Assembly (NCBI GenBank): GCA_009843915.1
Contig: VYCM01000151.1
Coordinates: forward strand, 1-62,514
Length of the DNA stretch: 62,514 bases
Reading direction: 5' to 3'
Source of the DNA: Acidimicrobiaceae bacterium
GTDB taxonomy: Bacteria > Actinomycetota > Acidimicrobiia > Acidimicrobiales > Aldehydirespiratoraceae
Below are positions 15,931 through 24,203 of the stretch, one piece after another. Position 1 is the stretch's first letter, and each line of letters begins with the position of its first letter. A program made the position numbers and the translations under genes. The notes beneath the pieces were generated by a model. It saw only the letters and a program-made list of their open reading frames with translations. It was not told the DNA's origin and did no database searches.

Positions 15931-17196
15931 CTAGCCGGAACCCGACCCGCGGTCGGGCAGCGGGAGCCGGACGGTCATCTCGGTGAACTCACCGGGCTCG
16001 GACTCGGCGGTTATCGATCCGCCGTGCTGCCGGACGACATCGCTGCACAGGCTGAGTCCCAGTCCCACGCCGGTCCCCGACGGCTTGGTCGTGTAGAACG
16101 GGTTGAAGATCTTGTCCATGGAGTCGTGCGGGATGCCGATCCCATTGTCGCGGATGCGGATGACTATCTCCTCGCCCGTTCGCTCGGTCCTCAGCCACAG
16201 AGCCGGCTGGTAGGACCCGCTGTCCTGCTCGACCATCCGCCGCTTCTCGTCCATCGCGAAGCAGGCGTTGCCGACCAGGTTCAAGAACACCCTCCCCATC
16301 TCCTCGGGCACGACCTCCATCTCGCCGACATCGGGGTCGCAGTCGCGGTGGACCTCGATCTCGAGTCCCTCGGCCTGGACGCTGTGGAACGCGATCAACG
16401 TCCTGTCGTTGAGCAGGTCGTTGATGGCGACGGGCTGGGGCTTGCCGCCGCCGCGTCCGATAGTCGCCATGTCCTGAACAATCCGCTCCGCCCGGTCACC
16501 ATGCGATCGGATCCGCAGCAGGTTCTCGGTCAAGTCGTCGATGACCCCGGCGATCACGGCTCGCGTGCGCTCGTCGAGGTCGCCCGAGTGCTGCTGCATG
16601 GCCTCGCGGAGTTCTCCGACGAGCTCTTCCGACGACTCCGAGAAGTTCCTCATGAAGTTCAGGGGGTTCCTGATCTCATGGGCTACGCCCGCGGTCAACT
16701 CGCCCAACTCGACCAGCTTCTGGCGCACGACCATCCGGTCCTGCGTCCGGCGCAGCTCCGACAGCACTCGCTCCAGTTCACTGTTCTTCGCCTGGAGGTC
16801 TTCGGACAGCTTCCGCACGAGATCCAGCTGCAGGGCCTCGATGGATCGCTGACGAAGCTGCTCCAACGCCTCGGCCGCCTCGTTCACCTCGTCGTTGCCG
16901 GCCAGATCCACCGTGTAGTCCAGGTTCCCCTCGCCCATGTGCCGGATCCAGAGCTCGATCGCGACCGTGCGCAGGCCCGTGCGCACCAGGCGGTAGAAGG
17001 TGAAGAGAACGAGGCCGAGACAGACCGCGGCGAGCACGACCAGGGTGCTTTGGTCGGCGGATACCGCCTCTACGAGCAGTATGACGCTCACCACGAGGAT
17101 CCCCGTCATGGCGATGATCACCTGAACTGACTTGCGTCGAAGGCTGAACCGGGAGATCGGATGCTCACGGCTGCTGGGAGTCGTATCAGGCGCCAT
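15931..17196 (-). CDS. Membrane sensor histidine kinase, orphan
   Basis: The 421-residue kinase has two membrane helices (about residues 24-45 and 50-68) separated by only a few residues, so it has no real outside sensor domain. A HAMP-like segment and a long coiled coil (about 105-155) follow. His173 in Gly-Val-Ala-His-Glu-Ile-Arg-Asn-Pro is the phosphorylated histidine. The ATPase domain has Asn-Leu-Val-Gly-Asn-Ala (N box), Asp-Asn-Gly-Ile-Gly-Ile-Pro (G1) and Gly-Thr-Gly-Val-Gly-Leu-Gly-Leu (G2). I used the ATG at 17196; 21 more codons are open upstream. No response regulator gene is adjacent. It probably senses a membrane or cytoplasmic signal. Confidence 0.9.
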   Translation of the reverse strand: MAPDTTPSSREHPISRFSLRRKSVQVIIAMTGILVVSVILLVEAVSADQSTLVVLAAVCLGLVLFTFYRLVRTGLRTVAIELWIRHMGEGNLDYTVDLAGNDEVNEAAEALEQLRQRSIEALQLDLVRKLSEDLQAKNSELERVLSELRRTQDRMVVRQKLVELGELTAGVAHEIRNPLNFMRNFSESSEELVGELREAMQQHSGDLDERTRAVIAGVIDDLTENLLRIRSHGDRAERIVQDMATIGRGGGKPQPVAINDLLNDRTLIAFHSVQAEGLEIEVHRDCDPDVGEMEVVPEEMGRVFLNLVGNACFAMDEKRRMVEQDSGSYQPALWLRTERTGEEIVIRIRDNGIGIPHDSMDKIFNPFYTTKPSGTGVGLGLSLCSDVVRQHGGSITAESEPGEFTEMTVRLPLPDRGSGSG

Positions 17197-17354
17197 GTCC
17201 TGTAGTCCCTTCGGCTTGCTGATCGAGGTTCGGGCTGCCCGGCGGCCAGACCTCGACAAACTCTAGAGAGCGGACTCGTCCGGTGGCGGCGTGGGGGTTT
17301 GGCGGCGACATAATGAGCGAGGCAACGACCGCAGGTCCGAAGGGTGTCCAACGC

Positions 17355-18518
17355 ATGGACTTCGAGCTGAGCGAAGAGCAGCAGATGTTCCGCGACGTGC
17401 TCCGGCAGTTCGTCGACAGCGAGATCAAGCCAGTGGCCCGCGAGATGGAGCAGTCGGGCCAGTACCCCCATGAGATCGTGGCCAAGATGGCCGAGATGGG
17501 CCTGTTCGGCATCACCGTCGGCGCCGAATACGGCGGCCTCGACCTCGACACGGTGTCGATGAGCCTGGTCTTCGAGGAGATCTCCATGGGCTGGATGGGC
17601 ATCGCCGGGATCCTCGGCAGCCACTCCCTGAGCTGCCGGATGATCATGCTCCACGGCACCGATGAGCAGAAGGAGCGCTGGCTGCCCGGGTTGGCCACCG
17701 GCGAGCGGCGCACCGCCATCGCCCTCACCGAGCCAGGCGCGGGCAGCGATCTGCAGGGCATCTCCACCCGGGCCTGGCGCGACGGGGACACCTACGTGAT
17801 CCGAGGGACCAAGACCTGGATCACCAACGCTCGCTTCGCCAACCCGCTTCCCGTGCTGGTCAAGACCGACCCGGACTCCGTGCCCCGCCACCGGGGCATG
17901 AGCGTGCTCATGGTCGAGGCGGGCACGCCCGGTCTCGAAGTGCTCAGGGATCTGGGCAAGCTCGGCTACAAGGGCCCCGAGTCGTGCGAGGTGGTGCTCG
18001 ACGATGTGCGAGTGCCGGCCGGCAACCTGCTGGGCGGCCAGGAGGGCTTGGGGTTCAAGCAGGTGATGTCAGGCCTGGAGGTCGGCCGGATCAACATCGC
18101 GGCACGAGGCGTGGGCGTGGCCCAGGCCGCCTTCGATGCCGCGCTCGACTACTCCCAGCAGAGGGAGGCCTTCGGCCAGCCCATCGGGGAGTTCCAGGCC
18201 GTCCAGCTGAAACTGGCCGACATGGCCACCGAGATAGAGGCGGCCAGGCTGCTGACCCGCTGGGCCGCCAACCGCATCGACCAGGGCCTGAGGGCCGACG
18301 TGGAGGCGGGCATGGCCAAGCTCTTCGGTTCGGAGGCCGCCATCAAGGCGTCGCTCGAGTCCATGCGCATCCACGGCAGCTACGGGTACTCCACCGAGAT
18401 GGAGATCGAGCGCCTCTATCGCGACGCCCCCCTGATGGCCATCGGCGAGGGCACCAACGAGATCCAGCGCACCATCATCGCCAAGGGCCTGATGAGGCGG
18501 GCCCGGGAGCGGTCGTGA
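17355..18518 (+). CDS. Acyl-CoA dehydrogenase
   Basis: This FAD-dependent enzyme makes the alpha-beta double bond in acyl-CoA. The 387-residue protein starts with Met-Asp-Phe-Glu-Leu-Ser-Glu-Glu-Gln-Gln, the classic N-terminus. It carries Ile-Ala-Leu-Thr-Glu-Pro-Gly-Ala-Gly-Ser-Asp for FAD binding, Lys-Thr-Trp-Ile-Thr-Asn-Ala, and the catalytic-base region Glu-Gly-Thr-Asn-Glu-Ile-Gln near the end. The ATG at 17313 is an alternative start adding 14 residues; family length favours 17355. The stop overlaps the GTG of the PhyH gene (GTGA), implying coupled translation and a shared substrate path. Confidence 0.9.
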   Translation: MDFELSEEQQMFRDVLRQFVDSEIKPVAREMEQSGQYPHEIVAKMAEMGLFGITVGAEYGGLDLDTVSMSLVFEEISMGWMGIAGILGSHSLSCRMIMLHGTDEQKERWLPGLATGERRTAIALTEPGAGSDLQGISTRAWRDGDTYVIRGTKTWITNARFANPLPVLVKTDPDSVPRHRGMSVLMVEAGTPGLEVLRDLGKLGYKGPESCEVVLDDVRVPAGNLLGGQEGLGFKQVMSGLEVGRINIAARGVGVAQAAFDAALDYSQQREAFGQPIGEFQAVQLKLADMATEIEAARLLTRWAANRIDQGLRADVEAGMAKLFGSEAAIKASLESMRIHGSYGYSTEMEIERLYRDAPLMAIGEGTNEIQRTIIAKGLMRRARERS

Positions 18519-19384
18519 CGGTCGCCGATCGCCTCAGCGGGGTTGGGCTCCTGTCGGCCGCCGAGACGGCCGCGTTCAGTGCCGACGGGTTCGTGACCGT
18601 CGACTCATTGATCGACGCCAGCCTGATCGACCCCCTGAAGGAGCGCTTCGAGCGGCTGTTCCGCGGCGACTTCGAGACCGGCACCTCTCCCGACGAGGTC
18701 AACTGGCAGGAAGGTCGCAGCGATCCGGCCCTGGCCCGGCAGATCTGCAACGGCTGGAAGGCCGACCGGCTGATCGCGTCGGTCGTACTCGACGCCCGCT
18801 TCGGCGAAGCGGTGGCCGGCCTCGCCGGCTGGCCCGGCGCCCGGATCGTCCAGGACAACGTGATCTGGAAGCCGCCGGCGGCGCGCTCCTTCGGCTTCCA
18901 CCGCGACAACGCCTACCTGTCCTGGTACAAGCCGACGGAGATGTTCTCCTGCTGGATCGCCCTCGACGACACCACCGCCAGCGGCGGCACCATGGAACTG
19001 GCCCGGGGATCGCACCGCTGGCCCACCGGCTCCGACGTGATGGGCGAGTTCCACGACCCCGAGGACTACCGGGCCCCCGTCAGGGCCGCCGCCGCAGCCG
19101 CGGGTGTCGAGCTCGACTTGGCCGCAGTGGAGGTCGCCGCCGGCGGCGGGTCATTCCACCACGGCTGGGCCTGGCACGGCTCCGGCCCCAACCGCTCGGG
19201 CCGCCATCGCCGGTCCCTGGTGCTGCACTGCGCCAGCAGCGAGGCCCGATTCGACCGAGCCGGCTTCGGCGAGGGCAACGGGCCCATCTATTCCCGCTAC
19301 GCGCGGCTCACCGACGACGAGATGGACGAGAACCACTTCCCGATCCTGTGGCGATCCGACGGCTACCGGACCCCCGGCATCTAG
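18515..19384 (+). CDS. Phytanoyl-CoA dioxygenase-family oxygenase
   Basis: This Fe(II)/2-oxoglutarate oxygenase has 289 residues. The iron ligands are visible as Phe-His-Arg-Asp-Asn (HxD) and a distal His in Phe-His-His-Gly-Trp-Ala-Trp-His-Gly-Ser, followed by an Arg/Ser segment that would bind 2-oxoglutarate. The GTG start overlaps the acyl-CoA dehydrogenase stop, so the gene pair is probably one unit acting on a branched or hydroxylated acyl chain. PhyH-family enzymes also hydroxylate many non-CoA compounds, so the substrate is open. Confidence 0.85.
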   Translation: MTVADRLSGVGLLSAAETAAFSADGFVTVDSLIDASLIDPLKERFERLFRGDFETGTSPDEVNWQEGRSDPALARQICNGWKADRLIASVVLDARFGEAVAGLAGWPGARIVQDNVIWKPPAARSFGFHRDNAYLSWYKPTEMFSCWIALDDTTASGGTMELARGSHRWPTGSDVMGEFHDPEDYRAPVRAAAAAAGVELDLAAVEVAAGGGSFHHGWAWHGSGPNRSGRHRRSLVLHCASSEARFDRAGFGEGNGPIYSRYARLTDDEMDENHFPILWRSDGYRTPGI

Positions 19385-19435
19385 TCATCCAGCCGGCGTT
19401 GGGGACCAGGCTGGCCTGAGCCTCATCCAGGCCGT

Positions 19436-19441
19436 TAGCAT
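19436..19441 (+). promoter_or_regulatory. Leaderless-type -10 box (TAGCAT) for the mauE-like operon
   Basis: TAGCAT, eight bases, then the GTG at 19450. It would drive the whole 19450-23178 operon, whose genes overlap or nearly touch. Confidence 0.4.
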
Positions 19442-19449
19442 CGCCGCCC

Positions 19450-20061
19450 GTGTCGGTTTTGTCGGCGATACACGCCTCGGCTGCGATTCTGCTGGTGGTG
19501 GCGGGGGTGGCCAAGCTGGCCCGGCCTGCTGACGGGTTCGCCGGCTTGGTCGGCTTTCGGGCGCGCCCCTTCCTTGTCAGGACCCTCGGAGGCGGGGAGG
19601 TTGTGGCCGGTGCCGGCGCGCTCTGGTTGGGCGGCCCTGTTGCCGCGTCGGCGGTGGGGCTGCTGTACGCCGCGTTCGCCCTGGCCGTCTTGCGGGCGTT
19701 GCTGATCGGCGCCGAGTCATGCGGGTGCTTCGGGCGTCTCGATGCGCCGCCGTCGCGAGTTCACGTTCTCGGCAATCTGGCATTGGCGGCGGTGTCGTTC
19801 GTTGCTGCCGGAGCCGATGTCGCTCCGGTACAGACCATCGTGCAGTCGATCAGCGACCGACCCGCGTACGGCGCGGCGCTGGCGCTGGAGATCGTCTTGA
19901 TGGCCGGGCTGGGTCTGGTGGCCTTCACCGCGCTGCCTGAGGCCCTCGGCGCCCGAACCGTCAGAGCGGCCCGGCACGACACCGACACCCTGTTCCGGTC
20001 CGTGCCACCGCTTGCCGCCAAGCCCGGCGAACCGGTGGCCGTGGAGGGAAGGCGCCGGTGA
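19450..20061 (+). CDS. MauE/DoxX-like redox membrane protein
   Basis: The 203-residue protein has about four membrane helices. Cys91-Gly-Cys93-Phe-Gly lies after the third, the pair that defines the MauE family. MauE works with MauD in the folding and disulfide formation of methylamine dehydrogenase light chain, and related proteins carry reducing or oxidising power across the membrane. Its stop overlaps the ATG/GTG of the next gene, which encodes a secreted protein with 24 cysteines, a natural client. The chain ends in a cytoplasmic tail of about 40 residues rich in Arg and Pro. Confidence 0.83.
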   Translation: MSVLSAIHASAAILLVVAGVAKLARPADGFAGLVGFRARPFLVRTLGGGEVVAGAGALWLGGPVAASAVGLLYAAFALAVLRALLIGAESCGCFGRLDAPPSRVHVLGNLALAAVSFVAAGADVAPVQTIVQSISDRPAYGAALALEIVLMAGLGLVAFTALPEALGARTVRAARHDTDTLFRSVPPLAAKPGEPVAVEGRRR

Positions 20062-21233
20062 GCCGCAAGCTGGTCGAACGGGTCTCCCGGGTGGTGGACC
20101 GCCGCGCCGGGCGCCGGGGCTTCCTGCGCAAGTCGGCCATGGCGGCCACGGCCGTCGCAGTTGCTCCCGTCGCCTACGCCATCCGCCCGACCACCGCGGA
20201 GGCGGCCATCATTCTGTGCAAGGGCTGGGAGTGCCGCCCCAGCGCCCTGTGCTGTGACCCCTACAGCGAGTTCTGCTGCAAGCTCACCGGCGAGAACCTG
20301 TGCCCACCCCGGACGATCGTCGCCGGCTGGTGGAAGGTGGACGGCTCGGGATTCTGCGATCTGAACGGCCCGAGCCCGCGCTACTACCTCGACTGCAACT
20401 TCACCTGCGACACTCGCACGGGCTGCCACTGCCGCTCCAACGGGTTCTGCGACAGGGGTTGCACGCCGGCCAGGTGCCAATGCAGCGGTGGATGCGACAC
20501 TCGCAAGTCCGAGTGCACTCGCTTCCGATACGGGCAGTGCAACCAGGACGTGTGCGTGGGCCAACTCATGTGCCGAATCGTCACCTGCGTGCCGCCGTGG
20601 ACGTGGGACCCGGCCTGCGCAACGTCCCCGGTTCTGTACGACCCGGGGACCCGCTGGCACGACCGGCCCTGCCTGCACGAAGGGTTCAACGACGTGCCGC
20701 CCAGGGCCTATTACGCCGACGCGGTCAAGTGGATGGCCGATGAGGGCATCACCACCGGCATGAAGAGCGACCTGTTCGGCCCCGACGAGCTGGTTAACCG
20801 GGCCCAGTTCGCCACCTTCCTGTGGCGTTACGAGGGCCAACCCCAGGTCGAACCCAGCAACAAGTTCAACGACGTGGAGACGAGCGCCTTCTACGCGCGG
20901 GCGGTGGCGTGGATGGTTGAGCAGCGGATCACCACGGGTCGGACCCTGAATCGCTTCGATCCGAACAGCAATGTGTCCCGGGCGGAGTCCATCGTCTTCC
21001 TGCACCGTCTGGCGGGAGAGCCGCAGGGCAGCGCAAGGATCGAATTCTCCGATGTGGGCCCCGACGCCTGGTACCGGGATGCGCTGGCATGGGTCCTCGA
21101 ACACAACATCGATTGGTGGGCGGAGCATTCGACCCTCGACGCGGAGAAGCCTGCCAGCCGGGCCGAGATCGCCGCCCTACTGCACGGTTACGACCTCCGC
21201 CCATCCACCAGCCCGAGTGCGGTGGCGCCGTGA
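20058..21233 (+). CDS. Tat-exported cysteine-rich protein with three SLH repeats (MauA-like N-terminal part)
   Basis: The 391-residue protein has a twin-arginine signal (Arg19-Arg20-Gly-Phe-Leu-Arg, hydrophobic core to about residue 41, cut near Ala50). Residues 54-205 hold 24 cysteines, including two Cys-Cys pairs. Leu-Cys-Pro-Pro then Gly-Trp-Trp (91-92), followed by Tyr-Tyr-Leu-Asp-Cys and Trp181-Thr-Trp183, recall methylamine dehydrogenase light chain, although that subunit has half as many cysteines. Residues from about 210 to 380 form three S-layer-homology repeats (Phe-Asn/Ser-Asp-Val, ...Ala-Val/Leu-x-Trp, ...Arg-Ala-Glu/Gln), which would bind the cell wall. Tat export implies folding, perhaps cofactor loading, before transport. 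Function unknown. It is flanked by mauE- and mauD-like genes. Confidence 0.8.
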   Translation: MSRKLVERVSRVVDRRAGRRGFLRKSAMAATAVAVAPVAYAIRPTTAEAAIILCKGWECRPSALCCDPYSEFCCKLTGENLCPPRTIVAGWWKVDGSGFCDLNGPSPRYYLDCNFTCDTRTGCHCRSNGFCDRGCTPARCQCSGGCDTRKSECTRFRYGQCNQDVCVGQLMCRIVTCVPPWTWDPACATSPVLYDPGTRWHDRPCLHEGFNDVPPRAYYADAVKWMADEGITTGMKSDLFGPDELVNRAQFATFLWRYEGQPQVEPSNKFNDVETSAFYARAVAWMVEQRITTGRTLNRFDPNSNVSRAESIVFLHRLAGEPQGSARIEFSDVGPDAWYRDALAWVLEHNIDWWAEHSTLDAEKPASRAEIAALLHGYDLRPSTSPSAVAP

Positions 21234-22018
21234 CGGTCGTCGTCGTGCTGCTGGCCATCGCGGTGGGCGTGCTCGCCCTGCTCGTGTTCGGGCTGCTCCG
21301 AACCCACGCCGAGATCCTGCGGGCCCTCGACCGCGCCGGCATCAGCCTCGACGACGAGGAGGCCGCGGGATCCTCCACCGGGATCGTGCCGGAGCCGTCG
21401 GAGGTTGGTGCGTCTGCCGAGCCGGCAGGTGCCCGAGACCTCGTCGGGACGGTTCCGGCCGGAGGTCCGACCAAGGTCGCCGTCAGCGGTGTGGCGCACC
21501 TCACCCTGCTCGCGTTCTTGTCGCCGGGGTGCCGTACCTGCAAGCGGTTCTGGGATGCTTTCTCGGACCCGGATCTCGAGTTGCCCGGCGGCGACACCCG
21601 CCTCGTGGTAGTGGGCCAGGATCCGGCCCACGACTCGGAGTCGGCCATGGCGGAACTGGTCCCGCCGGGGGTCAAGGCCGTGCTGTCGTCGGCGGCATGG
21701 GAGGACTACGACGTGCCGGGCTCGCCGTACTTCGTGCTGGTGGACGGCTCCGAGGGCCGGGTAGTGGGTGCTGGCAGCGCGCTGCGCTGGGAGCAGTTGC
21801 AGAACCTGCTCCAGCAGGCCCTGGACGACGCCGGCCTGGCCGACTCCACCGGGCCGCAACCGCCGGGCGCCTCGGCTGGACGCTCGGGCCGCAGCCGGGC
21901 GCAGCGGGCCGATGAGGCGCTGCGGTCCGCGGGCATCGGTCCCGGTCATCCGAGTCTCTACGGCGGGCAGTCGGACTCGAACGGCAGCAACGGCGCCGAC
22001 TCCCGCGCCGAACGATGA
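21230..22018 (+). CDS. MauD-like membrane-anchored thioredoxin-fold protein
   Basis: The 262-residue protein has one N-terminal membrane helix (residues 2-23) and an acidic linker. A thioredoxin/TlpA domain follows with Cys101-Arg-Thr-Cys104 and the cis-proline loop Gly-Ser-Pro-Tyr-Phe, and a disordered Ser/Gly/Arg tail ends the chain. The domain probably faces outside and handles disulfides. MauD-type proteins serve maturation of the cysteine-rich methylamine dehydrogenase light chain. The GTG start overlaps the stop of the cysteine-rich protein gene (GTGA). Confidence 0.83.
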   Translation: MTVVVVLLAIAVGVLALLVFGLLRTHAEILRALDRAGISLDDEEAAGSSTGIVPEPSEVGASAEPAGARDLVGTVPAGGPTKVAVSGVAHLTLLAFLSPGCRTCKRFWDAFSDPDLELPGGDTRLVVVGQDPAHDSESAMAELVPPGVKAVLSSAAWEDYDVPGSPYFVLVDGSEGRVVGAGSALRWEQLQNLLQQALDDAGLADSTGPQPPGASAGRSGRSRAQRADEALRSAGIGPGHPSLYGGQSDSNGSNGADSRAER

Positions 22019-22086
22019 TCGCGGTGCTGGCCATCGGGATGGCGGCGGCTCTAGCCGCTGGAGTCCGGTCGGCCTGGTCGCCTTGA
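22015..22086 (+). CDS. Possible 23-residue hydrophobic peptide
   Basis: An ATG overlapping the MauD-like stop (ATGA) opens a 24-codon frame: a single hydrophobic helix ending in Arg-Ser-Ala-Trp-Ser-Pro. The coupling, the membrane-helix composition and its place inside a membrane-redox operon make it a candidate small protein, but short open frames are easily found by chance in this GC-rich DNA. Confidence 0.25.
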   Translation: MIAVLAIGMAAALAAGVRSAWSP

Positions 22087-22095
22087 GGCGTATCG

Positions 22096-22683
22096 ATGCT
22101 CACCAGCATCAGCCCGCTCGGCGAGCGGGCCCGGGGAAATCGATGGTCGGTGACAGTCCTGTGGCTGGGCCTGGGCGCGGTCTTTGGGGGAACCGCCGTC
22201 GGGGCGGCCCTAGGCGCGCTGGGCCGGATTTCGGTCGCCGGTGTGGACAGCAGTGTCCGGCTCGTGTTGCTGGCCGTTGCCTGCGCCGGCGCCGCGGCCT
22301 GGGACTTGTCGGGTCGACGGCTCCCGGGTCGTCGCCAAGTGAACGAGGACTGGCTGGTCGCGTACCGGTCGTGGGTCTATGGAGCAGGCTTCGGCGTTCA
22401 ACTCGGCGCGGCGGTGGCGACGGTGGTCAACACCGCGCTGGTGCCATTGTTCATGCTGGCTGCCTTGCTGGCCGGCGAGATGACCGCGGGACTGCTGATG
22501 GGCACGGCCTTCGGCGCAGTCCGGGGCGCGAGCTTGGTGCTGGGCCGCCGGGTTCGGACTCCCGACGATCTGCGGCACCTGCACCGCCGTCTCGACCGGC
22601 ACGCCGACCGGGTCCGGCGCATGGGCGCGGGCGTGGCCGTGGCCCTCGCTGGAGCGGCCGCCGCCAGCCTGCTGGCGCTCTAG
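22096..22683 (+). CDS. Multi-pass membrane protein of the MauE-like operon
   Basis: The 195-residue protein has about five or six membrane helices and starts Met-Leu-Thr-Ser-Ile-Ser-Pro-Leu-Gly-Glu-Arg-Arg/Ala-Arg. It contains no cysteine CxxC motif; isolated cysteines do not suggest redox chemistry. I do not recognise a named family. It looks like a conserved partner of actinobacterial MauE-type operons. It could be a transporter or scaffold for the cysteine-rich wall protein system. Confidence 0.65.
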   Translation: MLTSISPLGERARGNRWSVTVLWLGLGAVFGGTAVGAALGALGRISVAGVDSSVRLVLLAVACAGAAAWDLSGRRLPGRRQVNEDWLVAYRSWVYGAGFGVQLGAAVATVVNTALVPLFMLAALLAGEMTAGLLMGTAFGAVRGASLVLGRRVRTPDDLRHLHRRLDRHADRVRRMGAGVAVALAGAAAASLLAL

Positions 22684-22704
22684 CTGCGAGCAGGGCCGGA
22701 TGAC

Positions 22705-23178
22705 GTGAGCAGGCTGGCAGCTCATGGGGTGAGCGTGGATGTGCCTGCGGGCTGGGAAGCCGAGCTGTCGACCCAGCCGGACCCGGCCATGCTCGACTCC
22801 AGCCTGGAGTCCTCGGATGCTTCGCTGGTGGTGGTGCACGCGGCCAACTTCTCGCTGCCTGCCGAGCGGGGTGACTACGGGTCGGGCGCGGTTGAGATCA
22901 TGGACCGCGGCGGCATCTTCGCCGCCCTGATCGAGTTCGACGGCGCCTCGGCCAAGTCGAAACTGTTCGCTCACGAGGGCTTCCCGACCCGCCTCGAACC
23001 GGCCGATTTCGCCCCCGACCAACTGCACCTGTCACTGCCGGGTCAAGCCGGCCTCCAGCAGTTCTTCCACATGGGGTCGCGGGCGTTCTGCCTCTACACG
23101 GTGATCGGGTCGTACTCGATGCGGAACCTGCTGGTGCCGGAACTCAACCGGATGCTGTCGGGTATGAGCATCGGTTGA
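22705..23178 (+). CDS. Small soluble protein of the MauE-like operon, unknown function
   Basis: The 157-residue protein has no signal or membrane helix. It starts with a beta-strand-like Val-Ser-Val-Asp-Val-Pro-Ala-Gly-Trp-Glu, reminiscent of PsbP/LpqN-type folds, and ends with Arg-Ala-Phe-Cys-Leu-Tyr-Thr-Val-Ile-Gly-Ser and a terminal helix. No catalytic motif is visible. It lies 21 bases after the membrane protein gene and is probably the last gene of the operon, since the next gene is convergent. Confidence 0.65.
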   Translation: MSRLAAHGVSVDVPAGWEAELSTQPDPAMLDSSLESSDASLVVVHAANFSLPAERGDYGSGAVEIMDRGGIFAALIEFDGASAKSKLFAHEGFPTRLEPADFAPDQLHLSLPGQAGLQQFFHMGSRAFCLYTVIGSYSMRNLLVPELNRMLSGMSIG

Positions 23179-23199
23179 CAGCCCCAATACCGGGAGTCC

Positions 23200-24045
23200 T
23201 CAGAGTGGCTCGCCCTCGTGAAGGACGCCGTACACGTCGGTGCGGCGGTCGGCCCGGGGCTGAATGAGCTCGCTTCGGGCCTGAGCCCTGCGGGCCTCGG
23301 ACAAGTCGACGTCGACAACCTCGAGCTGCTCGCGCACCGTGGACAGAGGCCCGCCGGCCATCCGGCCGTACGGGTCGGACACCACCGACGATCCGAGGAG
23401 CTCGACACCGTCGCCCGCCCCGACCTGTGACGTGCAGGCGATGAACACCTGGCTGAGGTTGGCCTGCACCAGCGCCCCCTCGGCGTGGGCGATCAGCTCG
23501 CCCTCGCGGTACTGGCGCCGGTCGAAGCCGCGCACCCAGGCGGTGGGCACGCAGATCAGATCCGCTCCCCGCAGGGCCAGCACCCGCACCACCTCCACGA
23601 AGCGCAGGTCGTAGCAGATGCACAGCCCGATGGTCCCGTAGTCTGTGTCCACCACGCTCAGGCCGGTGTCGCCGGGGGTGAAGCAGTGCTTCTCGACGTC
23701 GAACAGGTGCAGCTTGCGGTAGTGCGCGACCACGCCTTCAGAGCCGACGGCCACCGCGGTGTTGTAGATGTCGTCGCCCGAGCGCTCGCACAGCCCGCCG
23801 ACCACGAGTCCGCCGTGACGGGCCGCCTCGGCCTGCCAGTCGCCGACCGTCGGGCCGTCCAGAGCCTCGGCCAGCGGTTCGAGCGCCTCGCGGTCGGTGG
23901 TGTACCAAGGCACCGCCATCTCGGGAAGCAGCACGATGTCGGCGCCCTGCTCGAACAGCGAGGCGGCCGCGTCGACGCTGGCCTTCCGGTTGGCCTCGGC
24001 CGCTTCAGGGCGGCTGAGCAGCTGTGCCAGTCCGATGCGGGTCAT
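23200..24045 (-). CDS. Carbon-nitrogen hydrolase (nitrilase superfamily)
   Basis: The 281-residue amidase or nitrilase-like enzyme has the Glu-Lys-Cys catalytic set: Glu in Leu-Leu-Pro-Glu-Met, Lys in Tyr-Arg-Lys-Leu-His-Leu-Phe, and Cys in Cys-Ile-Cys-Tyr-Asp-Leu-Arg-Phe. The Tyr-Asp-Leu-Arg-Phe form is typical of the omega-amidase/Nit2 and carbamoylase-like amidase branch rather than true nitrilases. The start ATG at 24045 follows a short gap after the tRNA on the same strand. Substrate unknown; deaminated glutathione-type or omega-amide compounds are plausible. Confidence 0.87.
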   Translation of the reverse strand: MTRIGLAQLLSRPEAAEANRKASVDAAASLFEQGADIVLLPEMAVPWYTTDREALEPLAEALDGPTVGDWQAEAARHGGLVVGGLCERSGDDIYNTAVAVGSEGVVAHYRKLHLFDVEKHCFTPGDTGLSVVDTDYGTIGLCICYDLRFVEVVRVLALRGADLICVPTAWVRGFDRRQYREGELIAHAEGALVQANLSQVFIACTSQVGAGDGVELLGSSVVSDPYGRMAGGPLSTVREQLEVVDVDLSEARRAQARSELIQPRADRRTDVYGVLHEGEPL

Positions 24046-24096
24046 TCGAGTTCAGCCCCATGGTCGTGACCGGGCGCGGTGGACGCCCGTCGAGGG

Positions 24097-24171
24097 TGGA
24101 GCTGATCGGATTCGAACCGACGACCCCCTGCTTGCAAAGCAGGTGCTCTAACCAGCCTGAGCTACAGCCCC
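24097..24171 (-). tRNA. tRNA-Ala (anticodon TGC)
   Basis: This 75-base cloverleaf has the acceptor stem GGGGCTG/CAGCTCC with one G-T pair, a D arm GCTC/GAGC, the anticodon stem CCTGC/GCAGG around TTTGCAA, and a T arm with TTCGAAT. The discriminator base is A. CCA is not encoded. Confidence 0.95.
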
Positions 24172-24203
24172 GTGACGGGTGAGCGTAGCGGGGACACCAG
24201 CCG

